Shown here: one piece after another, positions 24,073 through 32,883 of the stretch
How positions within the stretch are numbered: position 1 is the first letter of the stretch
Layout: the number at the start of each line of letters is the position of its first letter
Origin: Xanthomonas vasicola
Lineage (GTDB): Bacteria; Pseudomonadota; Gammaproteobacteria; Xanthomonadales; Xanthomonadaceae
Assembly (NCBI RefSeq): GCF_000772705.2
Contig: NZ_JSBW02000052.1
Location: 1 to 64,000, forward strand
Direction: 5' to 3'
Length of the DNA stretch: 64,000 nt
The notes under the pieces: model-generated
Seen by the model: only the letters and a program-made list of their open reading frames with translations
Told to the model about the DNA's origin: nothing
The model's database searches: none
Program-made: the position numbers and the translations under genes

Positions 24073-25083
24073 TCAGTCGCAAACGCTTCGCAATACATCG
24101 CCAGCACACACGCGCTGCGCCAACGCTACCCCGCTCTGCCATGCGCCCTCGACCTTGCCCCCTGCCAGCCAGTCGCCGCACATGCCCAGGCCAAGCTGCG
24201 CGTCCCACACGCAGCCGATCTGCAACGCGGGGTTGCTGCTGGCGACTGTCCAAAAAAAAGCATCACAGTACTGCGGCGTCGGCAAACCGAGCGCTGCAAG
24301 CTCCGGCACGATGCTGGCAATGACGTCCGTGGGCGTCGCGTCGCAATGCACCTGGCTCCACTCGGCAGTAGCGTGCAACAGCCAGGTCTCGATGCCTGCA
24401 CGCGCAGGCTTACTTGAGTTGCGTGCTACCCAGCGCAACGGGCCGTTATTGACGAACAGTGCGTCGTAGCCCGGATCGACTGGCCCATCGAAATGCGCGA
24501 TCACCGCCCACGCAGGCTGCATCTGCGCGTGTTGGGCAATCGACGAAAACGCAGGCGCGATCGGTGGGAATAATTTAGCCGCATTCGGTGTGGGAACAGC
24601 CAATAGCACCGCATCGAACATGTGCGCTGCTGTGTCTTGCGCGCACGACACGCTCCACCCTTGCCCGCTGCGCTGCAGCGCATGCACCTCGGTAGACAGA
24701 CGAATATCTAAATGCACTGCAAGTGCCCTGGCCGGCGCAGCCATATCGGGAACGCCCACATACCGCGTCAGCGCGCTGTGTGAGTGGCTTAACTGCGCGC
24801 CGTCCCAGCTTGCGATGCGTGCCTGCCAGGGTGCGGCGATGCCAGCGTCGATCCAGGCATCCACAACCGCGGCAAACGCAGGATCGCGCGCAGTGAAATA
24901 TTGCGCGCCGTGATCGCATTGCCAATGATCGCCTGTGCAGTGACGCATGCGGCCACCCGGCGCATCGACCTGATCGAACACCGTCACGGCATAGCCCGCC
25001 GCCTGCAGCTGCTGCGCACAGACCAGACCGGCCAACCCGGCGCCAATCACAGCCACCTTTTGCACGCGGGCAGGTAACCTCAT
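24073..25083 (-). CDS. NAD(P)/FAD-dependent oxidoreductase (renalase-like)
   Basis: The 336-residue flavoprotein starts at ATG 25083 (MRLPARVQ) and goes straight into the dinucleotide fold VAVIGAGLAGLVCAQQLQAAG. A DAPGGRMRH segment near residue 42 binds FAD, and HGAQYFTARDP near 60 is a strong mark of the renalase-like amine oxidase subgroup. The end of the chain (GDWLAGGKVEGAWQSG) is the FAD-domain closing motif. The substrate is unknown. The start follows the DsbA-like gene stop by 40 bases, so the two may be co-transcribed. Confidence 0.82.
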   Translation of the reverse strand: MRLPARVQKVAVIGAGLAGLVCAQQLQAAGYAVTVFDQVDAPGGRMRHCTGDHWQCDHGAQYFTARDPAFAAVVDAWIDAGIAAPWQARIASWDGAQLSHSHSALTRYVGVPDMAAPARALAVHLDIRLSTEVHALQRSGQGWSVSCAQDTAAHMFDAVLLAVPTPNAAKLFPPIAPAFSSIAQHAQMQPAWAVIAHFDGPVDPGYDALFVNNGPLRWVARNSSKPARAGIETWLLHATAEWSQVHCDATPTDVIASIVPELAALGLPTPQYCDAFFWTVASSNPALQIGCVWDAQLGLGMCGDWLAGGKVEGAWQSGVALAQRVCAGDVLRSVCD

Positions 25084-25123
25084 GCGGTCGCGCGCGTGCC
25101 GGTACATGCAGCAAGCATGTGGG

Positions 25124-25807
25124 TCACACCGCGCAGCCGTCCGGCCCGCAGGCATCCGGCCCGCCGACTGGTGTCGATTCGGCCCCCAACTGCAGCAAGG
25201 CCTGCGCAAAACTCTCCGGCGGCTGCGCGCCCTGGATCAAGGCACGACCGTCGATCACGAAACTGGGCACCGCGCGAATGCCTAATGCAGCAGCCTGCGC
25301 CAGCTGCGCCTGCACTTCGACGATACCTTCGTCGGACTCCAGCATCGCCTGCACGCGGGCCGCAGCAAGACCGCCAGCCTCACCGGCACGCACCAGCGTT
25401 TCGGTCCCGCCCACATTTTGGCCTTCGGCAAAATGCGCATGAAACAGCGCTTCCATCACCGCATCCACATCGCCCTCGTGGCTAGCCAGCCAGATCAACC
25501 GATGCGCGCGAAGCGTGCTGACCTGGACCTGCCCACGGCCGAAATCCAGCGGCAATCCTTCCGCCTGCGCGGTGGCCTGGGTCTGCGCCAGGATCTGCTC
25601 GACCCGCGCAGCACCGCCGAACTTCAGCGCCAGCGCTTCGCGCAACGGCGTCGGCTCCAAGCCGGCATCGGGATCGAGTTGAAATGTGTGGTAGTGAATG
25701 TCCAAGGCTGGCGCCTGCGCGCCAAGCGCAGCGATGGCAGCCTGGAAACGGCGCTTGCCGATCCAGCACCAGGGGCACACTACGTCGGACCAGATGTCGA
25801 TGCGCAT
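25124..25807 (-). CDS. DsbA-family oxidoreductase (FrnE-like)
   Basis: The product has 227 residues from the ATG at 25807. It is a thioredoxin fold with an active-site CPWC at residues 11-14 right after the first strand (MRIDIWSDVV), plus the helical insert of DsbA/FrnE. The cis-Pro loop is GIRAVPSFVIDG near residue 180. It ends in a Cys-bearing tail, CGPDGCAV, a second Cys pair common in cytoplasmic FrnE proteins linked to oxidative or heavy-metal stress. It has no signal peptide. Its upstream region contains GGGATT-type repeats. Confidence 0.85.
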   Translation of the reverse strand: MRIDIWSDVVCPWCWIGKRRFQAAIAALGAQAPALDIHYHTFQLDPDAGLEPTPLREALALKFGGAARVEQILAQTQATAQAEGLPLDFGRGQVQVSTLRAHRLIWLASHEGDVDAVMEALFHAHFAEGQNVGGTETLVRAGEAGGLAAARVQAMLESDEGIVEVQAQLAQAAALGIRAVPSFVIDGRALIQGAQPPESFAQALLQLGAESTPVGGPDACGPDGCAV

Positions 25808-25887
25808 GAGCGGGAATTCGTTGGTGGGGGTTGGGGATTTGTGGAGCATAAGCGGGATTGGGCAGTCGCGAAGCGTTTGCGCACGCA

Positions 25888-26031
25888 GGGATTGGGGATT
25901 CGGGATTAGGGATTCGCCAAACAGTGGCCTTGCGCCGAGCGCCATCTGCTTTTACCAATCCCAAATCCCAAATCAGTTCCCCAGCGCACGGAGCCGCATA
26001 TCCGCCTTTGCGAATCCCAAATCCCGAATCA
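25888..26031. repeat. GGGATTCGGGATT-type inverted repeat set, locus 1 (CYTH to dsbA-like junction)
   Basis: A forward arm of four GGATT units lies at 25888-25916. Two reverse arms carrying AATCCC units lie at 25955-25974 and 26010-26031. The last arm includes the CYTH gene's TGA stop. Transcribed leftwards, the RNA would carry a GGGATT array starting at the stop codon and an AATCCC array before the DsbA-like gene, able to pair. Additional weaker units occur at 25827-25861. Confidence 0.7.
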
Positions 26032-26526
26032 CAACTTCGCGCCCCACTGCTTAAACGGATGCGAGGCCAGCGCCAGGTTGTAATAGCGCACGTCGTCGGT
26101 GACTTCGGTCCCGATCCAATCAGGCGTGGCAAACGCTTCATCGGCGTGTTCGAGTTCGATCTCTGCCACCACCAGCCCGGCGTTGTCACCGAGGAATTCA
26201 TCGACCTCCCACACATGGCCCTGGTAGGCGACCAGATGCCGGCGTTTGTCGACCAAACCACCCACGCACAGCGCCAGCAACGCGCGGGCATCGGCAGGCG
26301 GAATCGGGTATTCGAACTCCTGCCGCGTGTGCCCCACTTCGCGCGATTTTAGATTGAGAAACGCACTTTCGCCCTGAATCCGCACCCGCACCGACGCATT
26401 CTGCGTGCCGCTACGCAGCGCCGCCTGATCGTTGATGTAGCCCTGCGCCATCGGAATCACCGCATGCGCGGCGTTGCGCCAACCGTCGCCGGTGACCAGG
26501 AATTTGCGTTCGATTTCTACGGGCAT
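26029..26526 (-). CDS. CYTH domain protein (triphosphate tunnel metalloenzyme)
   Basis: The 165-residue protein opens with the CYTH signature MPVEIERKFLV (E-x-E-x-K). Charged tunnel strands SVRVRIQGESAFLNLKSR, TRQEFEYPIP and KRRHLVAYQGHVWEVDEFLG follow, then AEIELEHADEAF. The family hydrolyses inorganic triphosphate or related phosphates with Mg2+ in an eight-stranded tunnel. The ATG at 26526 is chosen because the family signature begins there; the open frame upstream is repeat-derived. The TGA stop lies in a GGGATT-type repeat arm. It is between rlmD and the dsbA-like gene, all on one strand. Confidence 0.88.
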   Translation of the reverse strand: MPVEIERKFLVTGDGWRNAAHAVIPMAQGYINDQAALRSGTQNASVRVRIQGESAFLNLKSREVGHTRQEFEYPIPPADARALLALCVGGLVDKRRHLVAYQGHVWEVDEFLGDNAGLVVAEIELEHADEAFATPDWIGTEVTDDVRYYNLALASHPFKQWGAKL

Positions 26527-26532
26527 GAGAGT

Positions 26533-26710
26533 GGGGATTCGCGAGTGGGATTGGTTAAAGCAGGAGCTAGTGCCGATCACGTCAACACATATCAATCCGC
26601 GGATTGCACTTGAATCCGGAATCAAGAGCCAGCAATGCGCGAGACAACACCGGCGATGGAGGGGCGAAAGGATTCGCTTCTGCGAATCCCGAATGCCGAA
26701 TCCCCAATCA
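26533..26710. repeat. GGGATTCGGGATT-type inverted repeat set, locus 2 (rlmD to CYTH junction)
   Basis: A forward arm (GGGGATTCGCGAGTGGGATT, 26533-26552) and a reverse arm (26681-26710, units GAATCCC, GAATGCC, GAATCCCC, AATC) flank about 130 bases. The rightmost three bases are the rlmD stop codon complement, so the repeat starts with the TGA of rlmD. A small hairpin (GATTCGC/GCGAATC) lies at 26671-26687. Confidence 0.7.
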
Positions 26711-28042
26711 ACGCCGCTCAAACACCGCAATGCTTTCCACGTGCGCAGTGTGAGGGAACATGTCCATCGCGCCCGCCGATACCAGCGTAAAGCCCTGCTC
26801 GTTGACCAGGTAGCCAGCGTCACGCGCCAGCGAGCCCGGATGGCAGCTCACATAGACGATGCGCTCGAATTTTCTCAGCGGCAGTTGCTGCAGCACCTCC
26901 AACGCGCCGGAGCGTGGCGGATCCAGCAGCAGCTTGTCGAAGCCCTGGCGCATCCAGGGCGTGTTGCGCTGATCCTGGGTCAAGTCGGCGGCGTAAAACT
27001 GCGCGTTCTCCAGACCATTGCGCTGGGCGTTGTCTTTGGCCCGCGCCACCAGCCCGGCGTCGCCTTCCACACCCACCACCTCGCGCACCACGCGCGCCAG
27101 CGGCAGGGTGAAATTACCCAGGCCGCAGAACAGGTCCAGCACGCGGTCGTCGGGCTTAGCGTCGAGCAGTGCCAGCGCGTGCGCGATCATCTTTTGATTG
27201 AGCGAAGCGTTGACCTGGATAAAGTCCAGCGGCCGGAATGCCAGTTCCACATCCCACTGCGGCAGGCGGAACGACAATGGCACTTCTTGCGGCCACAGCG
27301 GATGCACGCTGTCCACGCCACCAGGCTGCAGGAAGATCGCAAATCCGTGCTCTTGCGCAAATGCGATCCAGGCTTGTTGGTCGCGCTCGCTGAGCGGCTG
27401 CATATGGCGAATGGTCAATGCCACCGCATCGTCGCCGGCAATGAATTCGATCTGCGGGATGTCGCGCTTACCGTCCATGCCTTCGACCAGCGCGGCCAGC
27501 AACGGGATCTTCTCGCCGATCTGCGGGATCACCGTGTAGCAGACGGACAAATCGGCCACGAACCGCGGGTCGAGCTCGCGAAAGCCGATCAACGTCTTGT
27601 CCTTCTTCTCCACACGGCGCACGGAGAAGCGGCCCTTGCGCCGATAGCCCCAGTTATCGCCGGTCAGCGCAGGCAGCACGGCCTGCGGGGTGACGTGACC
27701 GATACGTTCAAGGTTGTCCATCAGCACGCGCTGCTTGGCGACGATCTGCTGCGATTCCTCCAGGTGCTGCAATACGCAACCGGCGCAAACACCAAAGTGC
27801 GGACAGCGCGGGGCCACGCGCTGCGGGGACGCCTCCAGCACTTCCACCGTCTTGGCCTCATCGAAATGACGGCTGCGGGCGGTGGGTTCGGCACGCACCA
27901 ACTCACCTGGCAAGGCGCCGCTGATGAAGGTGACCTTGCCGCCCTCGCCGTCGCGGCGCGCCACCCCGCGGCCGTCATGGCTCAGGTCGGTGATCGCGGT
28001 CTGGAAGAGGGTACGGTCGAAACGGTTTCTGGTTCTGGCCAC
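26708..28042 (-). CDS. rlmD: 23S rRNA (uracil-1939-C5)-methyltransferase RlmD
   Basis: The product has 444 residues from the GTG at 28042. A TRAM-like N-terminal domain (about 15-75) is followed by the Fe-S cysteines in CPHFGVCAGC. The SAM-binding motif is VLDLFCGLGNFTLPLA, then DPPRSG and the catalytic Cys in YVSCHPGSLARD. It methylates U1939 of 23S rRNA. An upstream in-frame ATG at 28147 is rejected because the extra 35 residues do not fit the family, while the GTG gives the usual length. It is divergent from the receiver-Hpt gene. Its stop codon is the first codon of a GGGATT-type repeat. Confidence 0.92.
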   Translation of the reverse strand: MARTRNRFDRTLFQTAITDLSHDGRGVARRDGEGGKVTFISGALPGELVRAEPTARSRHFDEAKTVEVLEASPQRVAPRCPHFGVCAGCVLQHLEESQQIVAKQRVLMDNLERIGHVTPQAVLPALTGDNWGYRRKGRFSVRRVEKKDKTLIGFRELDPRFVADLSVCYTVIPQIGEKIPLLAALVEGMDGKRDIPQIEFIAGDDAVALTIRHMQPLSERDQQAWIAFAQEHGFAIFLQPGGVDSVHPLWPQEVPLSFRLPQWDVELAFRPLDFIQVNASLNQKMIAHALALLDAKPDDRVLDLFCGLGNFTLPLARVVREVVGVEGDAGLVARAKDNAQRNGLENAQFYAADLTQDQRNTPWMRQGFDKLLLDPPRSGALEVLQQLPLRKFERIVYVSCHPGSLARDAGYLVNEQGFTLVSAGAMDMFPHTAHVESIAVFERR

Positions 28043-28197
28043 GTGGCGACAAGCTGCGGGCAAAAAGGGTGCGTATTGTCGCAGATGCGATCGACGGAGG
28101 CCGCGCTGGGCAGCGCAACAATTGTCGCGCCCCGCAAACCCAGGCAAACTGCCGCTGTGCGCGAATCAGGACGCGGCATCGCTGACAAGGAGGCAGC

Positions 28198-28920
28198 ATG
28201 AACATGGCCACACGCCAGGAACCCTACCCACGCCTATTACTGGTGGAAGACGACCCGATCAGCCGCGGATTCTTGCAGGCCGTGTTGGACGGTCTTCCGG
28301 CCACGGTGGACTGTGCCGATTCCCTCTCTTCTGCACTCGACCGCGCGCGCGAACGTCGCCACGATCTCTGGCTGATCGACGTCAACCTTCCCGATGGCAC
28401 CGGCAGCGGGCTACTGCGTGCGCTACGCCTGCTGCACCCGGACGTGCCGGCACTGGCGCACACCGCCGACACCAGCATGGCGATGCAGCACGGCCTGCAG
28501 TCCGACGGGTTTCTGGAAACGCTGGTCAAACCGCTGACCTCCGAGCGCCTCTTACAGGCGGTACGGCGCGGCCTTGCCCGCGGCCGCTACAGCGTTGCCC
28601 CGGTGGGCGTGCTGGACATCGCTGCCAGCGACTGGGACGAGGCGGCCGCACTCAGCGCACTCAACGGCCAGCAACACCACCTCAATGCCCTGCGCGAGCT
28701 GTTCCTGGCCGAACTTCCGGGCACCCGGGATGCGGTAGATTCGGCCCTGCAGATCAGCGACGAACAAGCATTACGCAACCACCTGCATCGGTTGCAGGCC
28801 AGCTGCGGTTTTGTCGGCGCGGCGCGGCTTGCTGGTGCAGTGCGCCTGCTGCGCGGCGACCCGCAATCGCGGACTGCGCGGACTCAATTCCATGCGGCGG
28901 TGGCGGCGTTGCTGCATTGA
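28198..28920 (+). CDS. Response regulator receiver fused to an Hpt domain
   Basis: The 240-residue protein has two parts. The receiver domain (about 11-128) includes the acidic pocket VEDDP, the phospho-acceptor Asp61 in LWLIDVNLPDGTG, and the conserved Lys in TLVKPL. An Hpt-like four-helix bundle (about 150-240) has the phosphorylatable His196 in HLHRLQASCGFVGA. Such a pair can pass phosphate within one protein or between a hybrid kinase and a regulator. No kinase gene is adjacent. No DNA-binding domain is present. The ATG is preceded by AAGGAGG at an ideal distance, which fixes the start. Confidence 0.85.
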   Translation: MNMATRQEPYPRLLLVEDDPISRGFLQAVLDGLPATVDCADSLSSALDRARERRHDLWLIDVNLPDGTGSGLLRALRLLHPDVPALAHTADTSMAMQHGLQSDGFLETLVKPLTSERLLQAVRRGLARGRYSVAPVGVLDIAASDWDEAAALSALNGQQHHLNALRELFLAELPGTRDAVDSALQISDEQALRNHLHRLQASCGFVGAARLAGAVRLLRGDPQSRTARTQFHAAVAALLH

Positions 28921-29057
28921 GAGGCTCGGCGTCGATCTGCTTTCCAGCTCGGCGCAGCGTTCGAAGCATTGCAGGTTTGCAGATTGAGATGTTCGCGTAT
29001 GGCTGCGCTGACGGCACTGACACAGCAGCATCGCGTGCATGGACAGGGCCGGCCCGA

Positions 29058-29780
29058 TCAGCGCCGCCGTGCCAGATCCTCAAGCATTTCCCAGGATTTC
29101 AGGCCGCGCCCACCTAGATGATGCAGCAGCACACTGCGCATGCTGCGGCGCAGGCCGGGCATATCGTCCGCGGCTGGCATGATGTCTTCACCCAACGCCA
29201 GCAGCGCCGCACCGGTGACGGTTTCACGGCGATCCTGCGCCAGCCGTTCGCTCAACACGCGCAAGGCGCCTTCCTGCGGATCAAGCCGATACCGCGCTGC
29301 CGGGTCAATCGGTTGCCCGTCGCTGTCGTGCTGCAGATCGAAGGCGAATCCCAGCCCTTCCAGCACGTCGCGCTCGAACCGGCGCAACCCCCATGCCAAC
29401 GGCAGATTAGATGCCAGGTGCGTCCGCGCCTGCGCATAACAGGCATAGAGTTCGGGTACCGGATCATTGCGTGGGGCCAGCCGCAGCAACAGTTCGCTGA
29501 TATAGAAACCGGCCAGCATGGTCTCGCCGACCAGTCGAGGCGCAGTATCCAGCGCTTCGGCCTGGCGCAACTGGGCCAGCTCGCCGCGCTGCACGGCGCT
29601 GAACTGGATCAGCTGCAATGGCTGCAAGGCAGCGCGCAAGGCCTGCTTGCGCGGCCCGTGCACGCCGCGCGCCAATAGCCCCACACGCCCATGCTGCTCG
29701 GTCAGCACTTCCACCAGCAGGCTGGTCTCGCGCCAGGCACGCACGTGCAGCACGAAACCGCGTTCGTGCTCGATCAGCAT
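29058..29780 (-). CDS. recO: DNA repair protein RecO
   Basis: The 240-residue protein has an N-terminal OB fold ([33 protein letters not shown]) and a helical C-terminal domain, as in RecO. It loads RecA on SSB-coated DNA with RecR in gap repair. RecO homologues commonly follow era in Gammaproteobacteria, as here. A 223-base gap separates it from era, longer than usual, with no clear gene; it could hold its own promoter. Length and N-terminal motif make the identity firm. Confidence 0.9.
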   Translation of the reverse strand: MLIEHERGFVLHVRAWRETSLLVEVLTEQHGRVGLLARGVHGPRKQALRAALQPLQLIQFSAVQRGELAQLRQAEALDTAPRLVGETMLAGFYISELLLRLAPRNDPVPELYACYAQARTHLASNLPLAWGLRRFERDVLEGLGFAFDLQHDSDGQPIDPAARYRLDPQEGALRVLSERLAQDRRETVTGAALLALGEDIMPAADDMPGLRRSMRSVLLHHLGGRGLKSWEMLEDLARRR

Positions 29781-30003
29781 GCGCGGTAGAGCCGAGGCTG
29801 AGAATCGCGAGCCGGAGATTCGGTGAAGCCACAGGATCGGTCGTCTAATGGCGACGCGACGCAGCGATGTTTAGCCAAGCCGATACTGCCAGGGCGGCGC
29901 GCAGCCCTAGCGAATACAGAACAACATCGCTCCGACGATCTGCCGGCCAGCTGCTTGACCTGGCTTTGCCCGATTTCCGGGTCCCCGAGCCCCGGTCCTG
30001 ACG

Positions 30004-30903
30004 TCATTCGTAGCCGAACGCCTTCAGCGCAGCTTCGTCGTCCGACCAGCCTTCGCGCACGCGCACCCAGGTTTCCAGGAAGACCTTGGCACCGAACAGC
30101 CGCTCCATCTGCAGGCGCGCCTTGCCGCCGATTTCCTTCAGACGCGTGCCGCCCTTGCCGATCACGATCGCCTTCTGGCCTTCGCGCTCGACCCAGATCA
30201 CCGCACCGATCCGCAGCAGCGCGCCATCCTCGGCAAAGCGCTCGATTTCCACGGTGGTGGCGTACGGCAGTTCTTCGCCGAGCTGACGCATCAGCTGCTC
30301 GCGCACCAATTCGCCGGCCAGGAAGCGCTGGCTGCGGTCGGTGATCTCGTCTTCGCCGAACATCGCATCGGCTTCGGGCACCAGCTTGAGCAGGTCGGCG
30401 ACCAGCGCCTCCAGGCCCTTGCGCTTGAGCGCCGATACCGGATGCACGGCGGCGAAGGTGCGGCCCTCGCTGACCTGGGCGAGGAACGGGAACAGCGCAG
30501 TCTTGTCCTTGAGGCGGTCGACCTTGTTAACCACCAGCACCACTGGCACCTGGGCATCGCTGAGCACGCGGAATGCCAGGGTGTCTTCCTCGTCCCAGCG
30601 GCCGGCTTCGATCACTAGCACCGCCGCGTCCACGCCTTCGAGCGAGCCGCGCGCCGCGCGATTCATCACCCGGTTCATCGCGCGCTTCTGCTCGCGGTGC
30701 AGCCCGGGGGTATCGACCAGCACCAGCTGTCCTTCCGGGAACGTGGCGATGCCCAACAGCCGATGACGCGTGGTCTGCGGCCGGTTGGAGACGATGCTGA
30801 CCTTCGCGCCGACCAGGGCGTTGGTCAGGGTGGACTTGCCGACGTTGGGCCGGCCAATCACGGCAACGCTACCGCTACGGTGGGGGGAAGAGGTTTCGCT
30901 CAC
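30004..30903 (-). CDS. era: GTPase Era
   Basis: The 299-residue protein has an N-terminal GTPase domain with G1 GRPNVGKST (residues 17-25), G3 DTPGLH, and G4 NKVD. The C-terminal KH domain has the signature [19 protein letters not shown], which binds the 3' end of 16S rRNA. Era aids 30S maturation. Its start overlaps the rnc stop by four bases (ATGA). Both sit in the sigma-E/lep operon. Confidence 0.97.
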   Translation of the reverse strand: MSETSSPHRSGSVAVIGRPNVGKSTLTNALVGAKVSIVSNRPQTTRHRLLGIATFPEGQLVLVDTPGLHREQKRAMNRVMNRAARGSLEGVDAAVLVIEAGRWDEEDTLAFRVLSDAQVPVVLVVNKVDRLKDKTALFPFLAQVSEGRTFAAVHPVSALKRKGLEALVADLLKLVPEADAMFGEDEITDRSQRFLAGELVREQLMRQLGEELPYATTVEIERFAEDGALLRIGAVIWVEREGQKAIVIGKGGTRLKEIGGKARLQMERLFGAKVFLETWVRVREGWSDDEAALKAFGYE

Positions 30904-31580
30904 GTTTTTGAATCCAGTTGTGCGATGACAAGAGTCGCTGCCTGTTGCTCGGCAAGACGACGCGAGGTGCCCTGGCCCTCGGCACGGGCAGTGGGCTGCT
31001 CCAGAATGCAGGCGACGTGGAACTGCTTGGCATGTTCGTCGCCGCTCTCGCTGATCAGAGCGTAATTAGGCAGCGGCAGTTGGCGCGCCTGCAGCCATTC
31101 CTGCAACCGGGTCTTGGGATCTTTTTCGGCCTTGCCCACCGGCAGCGCCGCCAGTGAGGCTTCGAACCACGGCAGCACCACCGCACGACAACGCTCGAAA
31201 CCGCAGTCTAGGTAAATGGCCGCGACAATCGCTTCGACCGCATCGGCCAGGATCGAATCGCGCCGATGGCCACCGGACTTCAGCTCGCCTGGACCCAGCG
31301 TCAGACGCTCGCCGAGGTTCAACGTGCGTCCGATCACTGCCAGCGCACCTTCGCGGACGAGTTCGGCACGCGCGCGGGTCAATGCGCCTTCATCGGCCTT
31401 GGGCCAACGTTGATACAGCGCTTCGGCGATCAACAGATTGACGATGCCGTCGCCGAGAAATTCCAGTCGCTCGTTATGCGGCGTCCCGGCGCTGCGATGC
31501 CGCAGCGCCTGGGCGAGCAGAGCCGGATCGGCAAATGCATGCCCGATCGGATCACCGCGCTGGAAGGTTCTATTCGACAC
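30900..31580 (-). CDS. rnc: Ribonuclease III
   Basis: The 226-residue RNase III has the catalytic signature [19 protein letters not shown] near residue 40, the second acidic segment [16 protein letters not shown] near 110, and a C-terminal dsRNA-binding domain. It starts at a GTG (31580-31578) that lies inside the last codons of the DUF4845 gene (11-base overlap). Translation is thus likely coupled. It processes rRNA precursors and structured mRNAs; long GGGATT hairpins in the same operon are possible substrates (inference). Confidence 0.95.
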   Translation of the reverse strand: MSNRTFQRGDPIGHAFADPALLAQALRHRSAGTPHNERLEFLGDGIVNLLIAEALYQRWPKADEGALTRARAELVREGALAVIGRTLNLGERLTLGPGELKSGGHRRDSILADAVEAIVAAIYLDCGFERCRAVVLPWFEASLAALPVGKAEKDPKTRLQEWLQARQLPLPNYALISESGDEHAKQFHVACILEQPTARAEGQGTSRRLAEQQAATLVIAQLDSKT

Positions 31581-31947
31581 CGCGCTTCGTCAGATCCTGT
31601 GCCGTATCGAACTTGCCAACCACATCCAAATTGCCAACCAGCTCGCGCCGGACTTCGTAGTTGACCTTCATGCGCCAGCCGCCTTCGATCCGCTCGAACT
31701 TGACGTTCTCACGCTTCACGCTTTCGGACGCATTGATGTCAAGCCGCTTGAAGAACATCTCCTGCAACTTGGACGGATCCATGTCGGCGCTGCCAACTTC
31801 ATTGGCCAAGCCCTTCATCGACGTACGCACTGCGTAGTATTCCTGATACATCGGAAACAGCTTCATCCCGATGTACAGACCGAACCCCACCACCGCCAGC
31901 ACCACCACGAACGACGTCAACGTCATACCGCTTTGCTTGCGCTTCAT
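31570..31947 (-). CDS. DUF4845 small membrane-anchored protein
   Basis: The product has 125 residues from ATG 31947. A short basic start (MKRKQSG) is followed by one membrane helix, [20 protein letters not shown], and a periplasmic domain ([11 protein letters not shown] ... [16 protein letters not shown]). This is the DUF4845 family, always found between lepB and rnc in many Gammaproteobacteria; the function is unknown. A pilin-like N-terminus (G-M-T-L) may be a coincidence. An AGGGGA site lies before the ATG. It overlaps rnc by 11 bases. Confidence 0.85.
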   Translation of the reverse strand: MKRKQSGMTLTSFVVVLAVVGFGLYIGMKLFPMYQEYYAVRTSMKGLANEVGSADMDPSKLQEMFFKRLDINASESVKRENVKFERIEGGWRMKVNYEVRRELVGNLDVVGKFDTAQDLTKRGVE

Positions 31948-31977
31948 TGTGCTTCCCCTGGCACGCCGTGCGTGCAT

Positions 31978-32778
31978 TTACTGGATTCCAGTCCCGATAC
32001 GCGATGGATCGAAACTCCCCTTGCAGAACCACCCTTCGCAATTGAGCCAGATCAGGAACGCCTTGCCGCGCAGATTGGCTTCCGGCAGAAAGTGCGTTTG
32101 GGTCCAGAACCGGCTGTCTTCGCTGTTGTCGCGATTATCCCCCATCACGAAATAGCTGTCCGCCGGCACGGTCCAGTCACCCTGCCCGGCCGGCATGTTG
32201 CGGTCCAGCCACTCCAGCTCGGTATGGGTGCGGCCCGGCAGGTCCTCGACCAGCAGCGTGGTGCCGGTCATTTCAGCGCCCTTGCCCTTGCCGATGTACT
32301 CGCCCTTGACCGTGTAATGCATCGGCTTGTCATTGATGTACAGCGTATCGCCATGGAAGCCGATCCGGTCACCCGGCAGGCCCACCACGCGCTTGATCCA
32401 ATTCTGGTCCGGCGCATGCGGCGGCTTGAACACCACCACGTCGCCACGCTTGGGCTCGCCGGTCGGAATGAACTTGGTATTGGTGATCGGCAGACGGAAA
32501 CCGTACGCGAACTTGTTGACCAGGATGAAATCACCGATCAATAGATTGGGCATCATCGAACTGGACGGAATCTTGTACGGCTCGGCCACGAAGCTGCGCA
32601 GGATCAGCACCACTGCCAGCACCGGAAAAAAGGCGCGCGAGTAATCGATGATCGCCGGCTCGCTGTCCAGCAACCCTGCACGCGCGGCACGGCGCTTGGC
32701 CAAAAACAGCTTGTCCAGCAGCCAGATGAAGCCGCTGCCCAGCGTCAGGACAACCAGGATGATTTCAAACCATTTCAT
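31978..32778 (-). CDS. lepB: Signal peptidase I LepB
   Basis: The 266-residue inner-membrane peptidase has two N-terminal membrane segments and the catalytic Ser/Lys dyad. Ser is in KIPSSSMMPNLLIGDFILVNKF near residue 90, and Lys in RGDVVVFKPP. Box E (GDNRDNSEDSRFW) is present. It removes signal peptides from exported preproteins. The gene is 105 bases after lepA, a spacer filled by a GGGATT-type inverted repeat, and 30 bases before the DUF4845 gene. Confidence 0.96.
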   Translation of the reverse strand: MKWFEIILVVLTLGSGFIWLLDKLFLAKRRAARAGLLDSEPAIIDYSRAFFPVLAVVLILRSFVAEPYKIPSSSMMPNLLIGDFILVNKFAYGFRLPITNTKFIPTGEPKRGDVVVFKPPHAPDQNWIKRVVGLPGDRIGFHGDTLYINDKPMHYTVKGEYIGKGKGAEMTGTTLLVEDLPGRTHTELEWLDRNMPAGQGDWTVPADSYFVMGDNRDNSEDSRFWTQTHFLPEANLRGKAFLIWLNCEGWFCKGSFDPSRIGTGIQ

Positions 32779-32796
32779 TGATGTTCCTTCGGAACG

Positions 32797-32881
32797 GGAT
32801 TCGAGATTTGAGATTCGGGATTAGTAAGAGCAAGAGGATTGGCAAGCCGTTGCCAATCCCGAATGACGAATCCCGAATCCC
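32797..32881. repeat. GGGATTCGGGATT-type inverted repeat set, locus 3 (lepA to lepB junction)
   Basis: A forward arm at 32797-32824 (GGGATTCGAGATTTGAGATT and more) and a reverse arm at 32852-32881 (CCAATCCCGAATGACGAATC and more) flank a nested 10-bp hairpin, GGATTGGCAA/TTGCCAATCC, at 32836-32859. Transcribed leftwards, the first arm begins three bases after the lepA stop. Confidence 0.75.
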
Positions 32882-32883
32882 TG

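Noticed and set aside
29823-30344. Plus-strand frame of 173 codons across the recO-era spacer
   Set aside because: Arg/Pro/Ser-rich product, mostly antisense to era, with no motif.
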